Shown here: positions 10,790 through 18,426 of the stretch, one piece after another
Layout of the letters: every line of letters starts with the position of its first letter
Position numbering within the stretch: position 1 is the first letter of the stretch
Assembly (NCBI RefSeq): GCF_001423695.1
Contig: NZ_LMOZ01000001.1
Location: 878,443 to 942,442 of the forward strand
Direction of reading: 5' to 3'
Source of the DNA: Leifsonia sp. Leaf336
GTDB lineage: Bacteria > Actinomycetota > Actinomycetes > Actinomycetales > Microbacteriaceae
DNA: 64,000 bases
The notes under the pieces: generated by a model
Database searches by the model: none
Told to the model about the DNA's origin: nothing
The model's input: the letters and a program-made list of their open reading frames with translations, nothing else
Translations under genes and position numbers: made by a program

Positions 10790-11245
10790 ATGGAACGCTA
10801 CACCTCACCTCCCCTGACCGTCCCGACCGCGGTGCGGGACTCCCTCTACCGCGCCGATCTGATCTTCTCGGGCATCGACCACTCGGGCGCCTCGTACGAG
10901 GCGCGGGTCTTCTTCGACAATGCCGACGCCGGCCTGGACACGCCGCGCGACGACGCCTCCGGCTACGCGGGCTCGTTCACGGTCTTCGGGCATTTCAACT
11001 GCGTCGGCGACGAGGGGCACTGCGACCCGCAGTGGAGATACACCGATCCGTTCGACATCCGCGGACGGCATTCTCTGGCTCCCGTCACCAAGGTCGTGAT
11101 CGTGACCGACGCGGTCCGTCGGCTGACGGCGGGGGAGGTCTCGGTGACCGTCGTCGTCGCTGTCCCCGGCGCCGACGGTGCGCAGACGGCCGATGCGCTC
11201 TTCTTCGACCGGCTGCGAATCACGACCTACGACGCGATCGGCTGA
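10790..11245 (+). CDS. Tyrosinase-associated protein, likely detached shielding or caddie domain
   Basis: 151 residues of predicted beta-rich protein, with GAGAAGGA before the ATG. It contains a Cys/His cluster (FNCVGDEGHCD, about residues 66-76) suited to copper handling. The sequence resembles, from memory, the C-terminal domains that cover the active site in some fused tyrosinases; here the domain is a separate gene directly after the oxidase, where Streptomyces has the unrelated caddie MelC1. I infer a role in copper loading or in keeping the enzyme inactive. There is no signal peptide. Confidence 0.6.
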   Translation: MERYTSPPLTVPTAVRDSLYRADLIFSGIDHSGASYEARVFFDNADAGLDTPRDDASGYAGSFTVFGHFNCVGDEGHCDPQWRYTDPFDIRGRHSLAPVTKVVIVTDAVRRLTAGEVSVTVVVAVPGADGAQTADALFFDRLRITTYDAIG

Positions 11246-11257
11246 CCAAGCGCTGGG

Positions 11258-11276
11258 CCACCCCGAAATGGGGTGG
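11258..11276. terminator. Hairpin after the tyrosinase pair
   Basis: CCACCCC, five bases, GGGGTGG: a perfect 7-bp GC stem starting 12 bp after the stop at 11245. It lacks a T-run, so it may terminate poorly or act with Rho. Confidence 0.45.
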
Positions 11277-11382
11277 TCGCGCATCGGGCGGCACGCGGTT
11301 CCACCGTGACAGGATGTCCAGCGCACCGTCGCCGGAGGGTGCTGCACGATGTCCGGGCCTGCGGCCCGAGGGGGGAACCACC

Positions 11383-11955
11383 ATGACCGATGCCACCGAC
11401 GACCGGGTGGAGCCCGCACGCGACGACAGGGTGGAGGCGGCGCCCCAGGCGCTGCCGGCCGCCCCGGCACCGGAGCCACTGACGGCGCACGACGCGATGC
11501 CGCCGTTCAGCCAGGGCGAACGCGTCGGTCGCGGCATCGCGCTGGCCCTGCTGGTCATCCCGGTGGGTGTCGTGGTCTGGACGGTGATCTGGAACCTCGG
11601 CTTCATCGCCTCCATCGTCTCGTGGGGCGTCGCGGTCGGCGCCGTCTGGCTGTATCGGGTGGGGTCGAAAGCGCGCATCACGCGAGCGGCGTTCTGGGGG
11701 ATCATCGCGATCGTCGTCGTGACGGTCGTCCTCAGCCTGCTCGCCGGAATGTTCACCGACCTGGCCTCGGCGATCGAGGTCCCGCTCCAGGATGCGATCG
11801 CCGATCCGAAGGTCTGGGGCGTCTTCGCCGACAACCTCCTCAGCAACGGCGACATGTGGCAGGCCTATCTGCCGCAGGTGCTGCTCGCCCTCGTCTTCGC
11901 GTTCCTCGGGTGCTTCACCACGCTGCGGAGGGTGTCGCGCGAGTCGAGGGCGTGA
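11383..11955 (+). CDS. Small integral membrane protein, function unknown
   Basis: 190 residues. A 45-residue Asp/Ala/Pro-rich soluble N-terminus precedes hydrophobic segments at about 52-72, 74-90, 103-126 and 164-182; the last is followed by a basic tail (RRVSRESRA). GAGGGGGGAA lies just before the ATG at 11383. No family motif is recognisable. It stands alone between the tyrosinase pair and the leaderless SDR gene. Confidence 0.7.
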   Translation: MTDATDDRVEPARDDRVEAAPQALPAAPAPEPLTAHDAMPPFSQGERVGRGIALALLVIPVGVVVWTVIWNLGFIASIVSWGVAVGAVWLYRVGSKARITRAAFWGIIAIVVVTVVLSLLAGMFTDLASAIEVPLQDAIADPKVWGVFADNLLSNGDMWQAYLPQVLLALVFAFLGCFTTLRRVSRESRA

Positions 11956-12014
11956 CGACGGTTCTGCTGCGTAGGCTCTAGCCGAGGGCGGCGCGCACCC
12001 GTTACTGTCGCGCC

Positions 12015-12788
12015 GTGGACCTTCGACTGACCGGCGCCCGAGCCGTCGTGACCGGTGCCAGCCGCGGGATCGGCCTGGCCGCTGTCCGAGCCTTGCTCGC
12101 CGAGGGTGCGACCGTCGTCGGTGTCGCACGCGCGGCCACAGACGAGTCGCGCGAACTGGAGGCCGCCGCCGGGTTCCGGTTCGTCGCGGCCGACCTCTCG
12201 GACCCGGCGGCGATCGCCGGTCTGCGCGACACGATCGGGGAGACCGTCGACGTCGTGGTGAACAACGTCGGCTCTGCCCCGCCCCGGCCGGGCGGTTTCG
12301 CCTCCATCACCGACGACGACTGGCTGCGGACGTACGAGCTCAACGCTCTCGCGGCGGTGCGGGTCACCCGGTCGCTGCTCGACGCGATCCCGGACGGCGG
12401 CGCTATCGTCAACGTGGTCAGCGAGAACGCCATCCTCGCGGATCCGCTGGTGATGGACTACAGCGCGGCGAAGGCGGCGCTGCTCAGCTTCACCAAGTCG
12501 CTGTCGAAAGAGCTCGGGTCTCGCGGCATCCGTGTCAACTCCATCAGCCCGGGTCCGGTCGCGACCGCGCTCTGGCTGGGTGCGGGCGGCGTCGCCGAAA
12601 CCGTCTCCGCGGCCGGAGGCGGCACTCCGGAGGACGTGCGGCACGGCGCGGAGCAGTCGATGGTCACGGGTCGCTTCACCACTCCCGAGGAGGTCGGTGC
12701 TCTGGTGGCGATGCTCGCGAGCCCGGTCCTGGGCAATCTGACCGGAGCGGATGTCGTGATCGACGGCGGTCTGCGGCCGACGATGTGA
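12015..12788 (+). CDS. Short-chain dehydrogenase/reductase
   Basis: 257 residues with the SDR signature set: nucleotide motif TGASRGIG (13-20), NNVG (about 83), the catalytic YSAAK (about 155-159) and a GADVVIDGG C-terminal motif. Such enzymes are NAD(P)-dependent oxidoreductases; the substrate is not predictable. The GTG start at 12015 sits 6 nt after a TACTGT hexamer at 12003-12008, so the transcript is probably leaderless; this also argues for the GTG as the start. A YciI-like gene follows after 19 bp and may be co-transcribed. Confidence 0.85.
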   Translation: MDLRLTGARAVVTGASRGIGLAAVRALLAEGATVVGVARAATDESRELEAAAGFRFVAADLSDPAAIAGLRDTIGETVDVVVNNVGSAPPRPGGFASITDDDWLRTYELNALAAVRVTRSLLDAIPDGGAIVNVVSENAILADPLVMDYSAAKAALLSFTKSLSKELGSRGIRVNSISPGPVATALWLGAGGVAETVSAAGGGTPEDVRHGAEQSMVTGRFTTPEEVGALVAMLASPVLGNLTGADVVIDGGLRPTM

Positions 12789-12807
12789 ACAGCGAGGGAG
12801 TCACGCG

Positions 12808-13149
12808 ATGACGAAGTTCATGATCTCGTTCCCGTCCGGGGCGATGCAGGTGTCGGAGGAGGAGCTGCCCGCCGTGTCCAAGGCCGCGCACTCGGTCATC
12901 CGTGAGGCACAGGAGGCCGGCGTCTACGTGTTCGGCGGCGGCGTGAACGAGAGCGCGGGGACGGTGCTGGTGTCCGGGGACGGAACGATCAGGCAGGGCA
13001 CCTATCCCGAGACCCGCCTGATGGACGGCGGCTTCACCGTTCTCGACCTCCCGACGCGGGACGCGGCGCTGGAGTGGGCGGCGAAGATCGCGACGGTGTG
13101 CCGCTGCGCGCAGGAGGTGCGCGAGTTCCAGTACGACCCGGAGGCCTGA
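12808..13149 (+). CDS. YciI-like (DGPF-type) small protein
   Basis: 113 residues of ferredoxin-like fold typical of YciI/DGPF proteins, with the usual start (KFMISF), a central GGGV and a MDGGF motif near 73-77. These proteins are often stress-related and sometimes fused to sigma factors; no enzymatic role can be assigned here. The start has a weak GAGGGAG about 14 nt upstream. It probably shares a transcript with the SDR upstream. Confidence 0.75.
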   Translation: MTKFMISFPSGAMQVSEEELPAVSKAAHSVIREAQEAGVYVFGGGVNESAGTVLVSGDGTIRQGTYPETRLMDGGFTVLDLPTRDAALEWAAKIATVCRCAQEVREFQYDPEA

Positions 13150-13186
13150 CGGGCCGACCTGCGGGCGGGCCCCTGCCCGGCCTGCC

Positions 13187-13579
13187 TCAGCCGGCGAGTG
13201 CCGGCGAGTCGAAGTACAGCTCGTCGAAGCAGGCGAGCGCCTCGCCCCAGGTTCCGCCCGCATCCTCGATGGCGCGCGCTTCGTCGAGCGCGGCCATCGT
13301 GGCGAACGGCACGGTCAGGCCATGCGCGGCGAGGTCGAGGACCGACTCCACCGGCTGCCCAGGGTCGGCGGTCTCGACCGTGACCAGGTGCGAGTACACG
13401 TCCGGCGCCAGCTCCCGGATCGCCTCGCCGATCAGGTCGCCGTGCCCGTCGCCTTCGGCGTCCCAGGTGAAGCGCACGAGGCCGTCGGCGGGGAAGGCAT
13501 AGCGATGACGTTCCCCGGCGGCGGTCACGGCATGATCGAGGGCGGCACGAACGGCGGCAGGGGCGATGATCTCAGTCAT
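13187..13579 (-). CDS. Conserved-looking hypothetical protein, 130 aa
   Basis: An acidic soluble protein with an alpha/beta pattern and a central TWDAEGDGHGD stretch. GGAGAG lies 6-7 nt before the ATG at 13579. It has no membrane segment or known motif, and I do not recognise the family. It is convergent with the YciI-like gene; the 279 bp to its right hold only the tandem palindromes and weak sequence described separately. Confidence 0.6.
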   Translation of the reverse strand: MTEIIAPAAVRAALDHAVTAAGERHRYAFPADGLVRFTWDAEGDGHGDLIGEAIRELAPDVYSHLVTVETADPGQPVESVLDLAAHGLTVPFATMAALDEARAIEDAGGTWGEALACFDELYFDSPALAG

Positions 13580-13780
13580 GGGGCTCTCCTTCGTTGCGTC
13601 GTCGTCAGCGCGGTTCGGGCCTCAGCTGCCCGCCGGAGTGCAGCGGGTTCCGTGATTCTGGCACGACACGGCTACCCCCAGGAAGGGGTCACTCGCGAAT
13701 ATCAGCAAACTCTGACGCTGCGGCATCGGCGCCTGCTCTCGGTTCTCCCAGAGTGGGATGTGAAGCCGGGAGGCGGACTG

Positions 13781-13821
13781 GACACCGTGTCGATCGATCC
13801 CCGCCCGTTGGACACGGTGTC
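13781..13821. promoter_or_regulatory. Tandem operator: two GACAC-N-GTGTC palindromes 30 bp apart
   Basis: GACACCGTGTC (13781-13791) and GACACGGTGTC (13811-13821) are perfect 5+1+5 palindromes whose starts are exactly 30 bp apart, close to three helical turns. The match extends to TGGACAC-GTGTCGAT in both copies. They lie 38-78 bp before the small frame at 13859, whose -10 (TACCAT) is at 13847-13852. This looks like a two-site operator for a homodimeric regulator. Confidence 0.6.
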
Positions 13822-13858
13822 GATTCGCCGGAATCGTCGACGCGCCTACCATCCTGAC

Positions 13859-13990
13859 ATGGCCGCCATCGTCGTCGAGGAAGACCGGACACTCACCGCC
13901 CCCGCTGAGGGAGCGAAGACGGGTGTGCTCGGCGGCCTTTCCGGCGGGTTCTGGAGCGACGCCGACGTGGTGATCCTCGGTTACGACTGA
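13859..13990 (+). CDS. Possible 43-aa peptide behind a two-site operator
   Basis: A 43-codon frame from ATG 13859. TACCAT lies 6 nt upstream, giving a leaderless arrangement like many genes of this window. The peptide has an acidic, Thr/Ala-rich first half and a Gly/aromatic second half (GVLGGLSGGFWSD) ending in GYD. It overlaps the convergent XRE regulator by 10 bp at its stop. No family is recognised; the operator and -10 are the main reasons to list it. It could be a regulatory peptide or simply a chance frame. Confidence 0.4.
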   Translation: MAAIVVEEDRTLTAPAEGAKTGVLGGLSGGFWSDADVVILGYD

Positions 13991-14235
13991 ACTTCGTCAC
14001 CGAGCGAGGCCGAGACGCCCTGCAGGAGGTCGCCCGGACGGCACTCGAGCACGGCGGCGAGCTGCACCAGCACGAGCACCGATGGCGTCATGGTGCCGCG
14101 CTCGATGCGCCAGAGCGTGTGCTCCTCCAGGCCGGCCCGCCGGGCCAGCTCGTCGATCGCGAACAGCAGCCGCTCGCGGCGTTCGCGGATGTTCCCGCCG
14201 ATCCGTTCGGCGATCGCGTTGCTCAGGTTCTGCAT
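13981..14235 (-). CDS. XRE-family helix-turn-helix regulator
   Basis: 84 residues, a compact Cro/CI-type helix-turn-helix: NIRERRERL, then DELARRAGLEEHTLWRIERG as the HTH core and a P-x-V-x-V-x-x-LAAVL third part. The ATG at 14235 lies 7 nt after TAGCAT (14243-14248 on this strand), so it is probably leaderless; the frame continues upstream but without better support. Its target is unknown; the tandem palindromes 160 bp away are a candidate. Confidence 0.75.
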   Translation of the reverse strand: MQNLSNAIAERIGGNIRERRERLLFAIDELARRAGLEEHTLWRIERGTMTPSVLVLVQLAAVLECRPGDLLQGVSASLGDEVQS

Positions 14236-14321
14236 CGGATGAATGCTAACAAGCCGCCAGAGAGTAGCCTGGCTTTGCCGGCCGTTCGAAGCGGTCGGTG
14301 AAGACAACGAAGGAAGACACG

Positions 14322-14528
14322 ATGGCTACAGGCACCGTCAAATGGTTCAACGCAGAGAAGGGGTACGGGTTCATCGCCCCGGATGACGGCAGTGCCGACG
14401 TCTTCGCCCACTTCAGCGAGATCCAGTCGCAGGGAGGCTACCGCTCCCTCGACGAGAACCAGAAGGTCGAGTACGACCTGACACAGGGTCCGAAGGGCAT
14501 GCAGGCGTCCAACATCCGCGCCCTGTGA
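14322..14528 (+). CDS. cspA: Cold-shock protein, CspA family
   Basis: 68 residues forming a single cold-shock domain with both RNA-binding motifs, KGYGFI and VFAHF, and the usual start [13 protein letters not shown]. It binds single-stranded RNA/DNA and acts as an RNA chaperone. AGGAAG precedes the ATG at 14322; the in-frame ATG at 14298 would add eight atypical residues. It is monocistronic, with a strong hairpin after the stop. Confidence 0.95.
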   Translation: MATGTVKWFNAEKGYGFIAPDDGSADVFAHFSEIQSQGGYRSLDENQKVEYDLTQGPKGMQASNIRAL

Positions 14529-14534
14529 TGTCGG

Positions 14535-14577
14535 GAGTCGGGCGCCGCCGCGGCTGAAGCCGGGCGGCGCTCGACTC
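14535..14577 (+). terminator. Terminator hairpin of cspA
   Basis: A 15-bp stem (14535-14549 with 14563-14577, one G-T pair) begins 7 nt after the cspA stop. The arms start GAGTCG and end CGACTC. No T-run follows, which is common in high-GC actinobacteria. Confidence 0.6.
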
Positions 14578-14663
14578 ACGAGGAATCGGGCGCCACCCAC
14601 CGGGAATGCAGTACTGCCGTCCGCCCCCTGCGGTCCGGCCTGCCATCCGGTTGCTTAGTGCAC

Positions 14664-14691
14664 ACAGTATTCGGGAGTTGACTTTTGTCAA
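14664..14691 (-). promoter_or_regulatory. Consensus-like promoter with palindrome and no clear gene
   Basis: On the minus strand TTGACA (14686-14691) and TACTGT (14664-14669) are separated by 16 bp. The -35 is embedded in the perfect palindrome GTTGAC-N4-GTCAAC (14677-14692). The region is an AT-rich pocket. It points left toward the 3' side of cspA on the opposite strand, where no convincing gene starts. Confidence 0.4.
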
Positions 14692-14710
14692 CCGGTCTGG
14701 CGCGGGGCTT

Positions 14711-15793
14711 TCAGCGCACGGTCTCCTCGAGGACGAGGATCGCCGACGCGATCGCCGTCGGGTTCTCCCATGCGGTGAAGTGACCGCCGCGTGACAGCCG
14801 CTCGAAAGAGCGGATGTCCGCATAGCTCTTCTCGGCGAGCGACCGCGGGTACGCACCCTCGTGGGTCTGCACGATGATGCTCGCGGGCACCTCGATGATC
14901 GGGTGGAGGTCGTCGCCGGCGGGCGACTCGCTGTACGGGCGGAAGCTCGTGCCGATCGACCGGGTGATCCAATAGACCATCACGTTCGTCAGGATGTCGT
15001 CCGGATCGAACGACTCCAGGCCGTCGCCCTCGCTCCACGCTGCGATCTTCTCGGCGATCCAGGCGAGCAGGCCGCTCGGTGAGTCGATCAGCGCCGCCGC
15101 CAGGGTGTCGGGCCGCGTGCCCTGCTGGTGGGCGTAGCCCGACTCGGCGGCCGAGGCCACGGACGCGAGGAATGCGCGCTCGGCATCGTCGAGCTCCACA
15201 CCCGGTCGACTGCGGGCCGAGAACGACGCGTGGCTCGCGACGATGCCGGCGACGGCGGGATGCGCTCCGGCGAGCCAGTCGCTCACGCCCGCACCCACGT
15301 CCTCCCCGTACGTCAGGTAGCGCTCATAGCCGAGCTCGGTGGTCATCAGGGCGTCCCAGCGGTCGGCGACGGCCTCCGACGAGAACGCGGTCGGCAGCAC
15401 GCTCGAGAACCCGTAGCCGGGCAGCGACGGCACGACGACGTCGAGCTCGCCGCCCAGGGCGTCGACCAGCGGGAGCATGGAGGCGAACGAGTACGGCCAG
15501 CCGTGCGTGACCACGATCGGGAGCCTCCCTGTCGCGCGGCCGCGGGCGACCACCGCGTGCACCTCGCAGCCGTCGACGTCCACGCGCACCTGCTCGAAGC
15601 GATTGAGCCGGCCCTCGGCCTCCCGCCAGTCGTAGCGGTCGCGCCAGCGGTCGACGAGGGAGCCGAGCACTTCAGGCGGGATCCCGTTGGACCAGTCGGG
15701 CCCGGGCGTCTTCTCGGGCAGGAGGGTCGAGTCGAGCCGGCCGTGGAGGTCGTCGAGGACGTCGTCGGGCACAGCGATGCGGAAGGGCGCCAT
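14711..15793 (-). CDS. Epoxide hydrolase, alpha/beta-hydrolase family
   Basis: 360 residues. An N-terminal epoxide-hydrolase cap (about 1-85) precedes the alpha/beta-hydrolase core with the oxyanion motif HGWPYS (about 95), the likely nucleophile Asp in YGEDVGAG and a C-terminal catalytic His in GGHFTAWE. The order fits EphB/juvenile-hormone-type epoxide hydrolases that open epoxides to diols. The ATG at 15793 lies 7 nt after TAGCGT (15801-15806, minus strand), so the gene is probably leaderless; the divergent DUF1992 gene uses the same style of promoter. Confidence 0.88.
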   Translation of the reverse strand: MAPFRIAVPDDVLDDLHGRLDSTLLPEKTPGPDWSNGIPPEVLGSLVDRWRDRYDWREAEGRLNRFEQVRVDVDGCEVHAVVARGRATGRLPIVVTHGWPYSFASMLPLVDALGGELDVVVPSLPGYGFSSVLPTAFSSEAVADRWDALMTTELGYERYLTYGEDVGAGVSDWLAGAHPAVAGIVASHASFSARSRPGVELDDAERAFLASVASAAESGYAHQQGTRPDTLAAALIDSPSGLLAWIAEKIAAWSEGDGLESFDPDDILTNVMVYWITRSIGTSFRPYSESPAGDDLHPIIEVPASIIVQTHEGAYPRSLAEKSYADIRSFERLSRGGHFTAWENPTAIASAILVLEETVR

Positions 15794-15884
15794 GCGCCGA
15801 ACGCTACGCCCGACCGCCGACTTGCGGCCAGAACGTCGAGCCGTGCCACTCGGCCGCGGCTCGGGTTCGACGTAGGCTGGAAGC

Positions 15885-16484
15885 ATGGCCGATGAGCGCT
15901 CTCGACCCCTGCCGGATGCCCGGCTCGACGCCGCGCGCTACCGCGTCGATCGCGATGCCCGGGCCCGCGGCGAGGAGGTCGAGGAGACCAACACCGGCCA
16001 GCCGACGATGGATCAGCGCGCCCATGTCATCGAGAACGCGATCCAGCAGGCGATCCGCCGGGGCGACTTCGACGACCTCCCCGGAGCGGGCAAGCCGCTG
16101 CCCGGATTGTCCGGCACGCACGACCCCGACTGGTGGATCCGCCGCAAGATCGAGCGCGAGCAGCTCACCGGGCTGGGGCCGCCGGCGCTCACGCTGCGCA
16201 CCGAGCACGGCGAGCTCGACGCGACCCTCGACCGGCTCGGCTCCGAGCGTGCCGTGCGCGAGCACCTCGCCGACTTCAACCGGCGCGTCGTCGACGCCCG
16301 CCGGCAGCTGCAGGGCGGCCCGCCGGTCGTCACCCCGACGCGCGATGTCGACGAGGAGGTCGCGCGCTGGGTCGAGCGTCGTGAGGCGCGCCTGCGAGAA
16401 GCGGAGGCCGCGCGGCGTGCGGAGGCCGAAGCGCTGGCGGCGCTCAGCCGTCGCGAGCGGCGCCGCCTCCGCAAGTCCCGCTAG
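15885..16484 (+). CDS. DUF1992 / DnaJC28-like protein
   Basis: 199 residues. The DUF1992 core (about 40-110) is clear: IENAIQQAIRRGDFDDLPGAGKPL and DPDWWIRRKIEREQL are the family hallmarks, here broken into their recognisable parts. The C-terminus is a charged helix ending in a basic RRRLRKSR tail. The role is unknown. TAGGCT (15873-15878) ends 6 nt before the ATG, giving a leaderless start. Confidence 0.88.
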   Translation: MADERSRPLPDARLDAARYRVDRDARARGEEVEETNTGQPTMDQRAHVIENAIQQAIRRGDFDDLPGAGKPLPGLSGTHDPDWWIRRKIEREQLTGLGPPALTLRTEHGELDATLDRLGSERAVREHLADFNRRVVDARRQLQGGPPVVTPTRDVDEEVARWVERREARLREAEAARRAEAEALAALSRRERRRLRKSR

Positions 16485-16512
16485 CGCGACGTCACCAGGC
16501 CATCCCTCGGCG

Positions 16513-17235
16513 TCACTCCGACAGGTGCTGCTTGGTGTTCGAGTAGGTGATCGAGTCGGCGGTCGTCCCGACCAGGCCGAGCGTCACCCGCAGCAGCTGC
16601 GTCGGCAGCCCGTCGTTCGGGGGAGGGGTAGCCGCTCCGAGGGTCAGCGACTTGCCGTCCGGCCCGGTCGCCGTCGCCGAGTCGAGGTAGACCTCCACGT
16701 GGCCGCTGAGGGTCATCGTGTCGGCGGTCGTGGACAGAGACGGCCCGGTCTGCTTGCGCACGGTGAGGCTGAAGCCCTGGATCGTGATCGTGTCCGCCGA
16801 GATCTTCAGCACCGGGATCCGGCTGCCGTCGGCAAGCGGAACGGTCACCAGGCTGATGCCCTGGAGGCCGGTGAACGACAGCGACTGGCTGCCGAGCTGG
16901 GCCGGAGGCTGGGTGAAGACGGGCGCGGAGCCGTCCGCAACGGCCGGGGCGGGCGCCGGCGTCGGCGTGGTGCCGACGCCGGGGACGGTCGGCGTCGGCG
17001 CCGGGAGGCCGGGCAGCGGCAGCCCGGGCGCGGGGGAGCCCGACGACGGCGACGGCGAGGGGGTGGGCGTCGGCGAGCTGCACGACGTGAAGATCGGGAT
17101 GCACAGCGACGCGGGCGCGGCCGTCGTGCGGGCGGTCTGCGCCGGCAGGGGCACCGCACCGATTCCCGCGAGCGCGCCGGCGAGCACCACTGCGGCGACG
17201 AGCGCCCCGCCTGCGGCTCTTCTGCCGCGGCTCAC
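16513..17235 (-). CDS. Exported protein with Pro/Thr linker and DUF6230-like beta domain
   Basis: 240 residues: a signal peptide or anchor (about 5-28), a proline/threonine/serine-rich linker (about 48-95), then a beta-rich domain (about 100-240) with repeated phrases such as ADTITIQGF and ADTMTLSGH. These echo the DUF6230 protein two genes upstream (ADTVTISHL and FTLTGMHV), so the two may share a fold. The GTG at 17235 overlaps the stop of the previous gene in GTGA, showing translational coupling. Function unknown; it probably sits on the cell surface. Confidence 0.7.
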   Translation of the reverse strand: MSRGRRAAGGALVAAVVLAGALAGIGAVPLPAQTARTTAAPASLCIPIFTSCSSPTPTPSPSPSSGSPAPGLPLPGLPAPTPTVPGVGTTPTPAPAPAVADGSAPVFTQPPAQLGSQSLSFTGLQGISLVTVPLADGSRIPVLKISADTITIQGFSLTVRKQTGPSLSTTADTMTLSGHVEVYLDSATATGPDGKSLTLGAATPPPNDGLPTQLLRVTLGLVGTTADSITYSNTKQHLSE

Positions 17236-17696
17236 GCGCCCCGCTCCTGATCGGGCTCGGGCTCGGGCTCGGGCTCCACGTCGCCTTTCCTCTCGCGCGG
17301 CATCCACGCCACCGTGAGCACGCCGCCGATCGAGCTCAGCAGCATTCCGATGAAGAAGCCGCCGAGGTTGACGCCGATGAGCGAGTACACGGCGACCGCG
17401 AGGGCGATCACGCCGTAGAAGATCCGGTGCGCGGGCATCGCGATCGCGAGCACGCCGAGCAGCACGAGCAGGATGGGGATGATCGTCGCCTGCAGCCCCT
17501 CGATCCCGAGCTGCACGTGGATGCGACCCACGTCGAGCTGGCCGGAGAAGAACATCTCCACGCCGCCGAGCGCCGTCAGCAGGCCGCCGACGAACGGGCG
17601 CTGGCGCCGCCACGCGCGGAACCGCTCACGCCGCGTCGGGGCGCTCGCGTCCTCCGCCGCAGTCGCCGCGTGCGCGGCGGGGCGGCTCAGAAGCAT
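17232..17696 (-). CDS. DUF6114-type membrane protein
   Basis: 154 residues with about four hydrophobic segments (about 40-55, 70-90, 92-110, 112-132) after a charged N-terminus with RRERFRAWRRQRPF, which is the typical DUF6114 start, and an acidic repeat of EP at the C-terminus. In actinobacteria such genes stand beside DUF6230 genes, as here. The ATG at 17696 overlaps the stop of the DUF6230 gene by 10 bp. I infer that it helps to place or anchor the two exported proteins. Confidence 0.78.
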   Translation of the reverse strand: MLLSRPAAHAATAAEDASAPTRRERFRAWRRQRPFVGGLLTALGGVEMFFSGQLDVGRIHVQLGIEGLQATIIPILLVLLGVLAIAMPAHRIFYGVIALAVAVYSLIGVNLGGFFIGMLLSSIGGVLTVAWMPRERKGDVEPEPEPEPDQERGA

Positions 17697-18283
17697 CCCT
17701 TCGATCCGTCCGTCAGCTGCACGTGCATGCCGGTCAGGGTGAACACAGAGGCCTGGGTGCTCCACGCCGTCTGCTGCAGGTGGCTGATCGTGACCGTGTC
17801 GGCGTCCTGGGCGAAGTCGCCCGGCGCACCCTTGGCCGCGGTGTTCACGGTGGAGGCGTCGACGCCGATCCGGATGTTGTGGAACTCGGAGTCGCCCGCC
17901 AGGTCGGTCATCCCGATCTGCAGGTCGGAGGCGCTGGCCGGGTTGCCTCCACCGCCGGCGGTGATCAGAATCCCGACCTTGCCGAGCGGGGTGTCGGTGA
18001 CGACCGACTGGCACAGATCGGCGAGGGTCGCGGACTTGATGTTCGCGATCGCGACCTGGTGCTGCTTGCCCGCGGTGTCGGGGGCGACGCCGGCGTACTG
18101 CGAGAATCCGGTGCCATCGAGCTTGGAGGCGCTGATCTGGAACTGGCTTCCGGAGACGGCGAACGAGACGGGCACGGCTCCCTGGGCGACTCCGGTCATC
18201 AGCACGGTGGACACCACGGCGACGGGCACGGCGGCGATCACGATGCGTCCGGCCTGCGAGCCGGCGAGCTTGCGGAACTTCAT
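17687..18283 (-). CDS. DUF6230-family exported protein
   Basis: 198 residues: a basic start, a membrane/signal segment (about 13-35) and a beta-rich exported domain with Cys near 90 and at the penultimate position (GCF end). The DUF6230 layout (FHNIRIGVDAS, ADTVTISHL, FTLTGMHVQL) is clear. AGGAGG lies 5-6 nt before the ATG at 18283. It is first in a three-gene operon. The minus-strand promoter shows TTGACA, 16 bp, TAGTCT, with the -35 inside the TetR operator, so repression by the divergent regulator is likely. Function unknown. Confidence 0.82.
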   Translation of the reverse strand: MKFRKLAGSQAGRIVIAAVPVAVVSTVLMTGVAQGAVPVSFAVSGSQFQISASKLDGTGFSQYAGVAPDTAGKQHQVAIANIKSATLADLCQSVVTDTPLGKVGILITAGGGGNPASASDLQIGMTDLAGDSEFHNIRIGVDASTVNTAAKGAPGDFAQDADTVTISHLQQTAWSTQASVFTLTGMHVQLTDGSKGCF

Positions 18284-18337
18284 CGATCCTCCTGTTCGGG
18301 GGCTTGACAGCGACGGTGCGGTCGTTCCCACAGCGAG

Positions 18338-18366
18338 ACTAGACGCTATTGACGAGTTGTCAATAG
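18338..18366. promoter_or_regulatory. TetR operator overlapping the promoter of the DUF6230 operon
   Basis: CTATTGAC, five bases, GTCAATAG (18346-18366) is a perfect 8+5+8 palindrome. Its left-reading half supplies the TTGACA -35 of the minus-strand promoter; the TAGTCT -10 lies at 18338-18343 with a 16-bp spacer. It lies between the DUF6230 operon and the divergent TetR gene. Confidence 0.75.
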
Positions 18367-18426
18367 TCGGCAGAATGGAGGACGGACCGACCGTTCCGGT
18401 CACGCCCCGGCTAGTACGCTCGAGAG

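Noticed and set aside
13859-13990. Lasso or other RiPP precursor
   Set aside because: The Gly-rich end is suggestive, but the leader Thr is wrongly placed for a lasso core and no cyclase or protease gene is near.
14413-14646. 77-codon minus-strand frame downstream of the orphan promoter
   Set aside because: It overlaps cspA on the opposite strand and has Arg/Gly/Pro-rich composition typical of a chance frame; it also passes through the cspA terminator.
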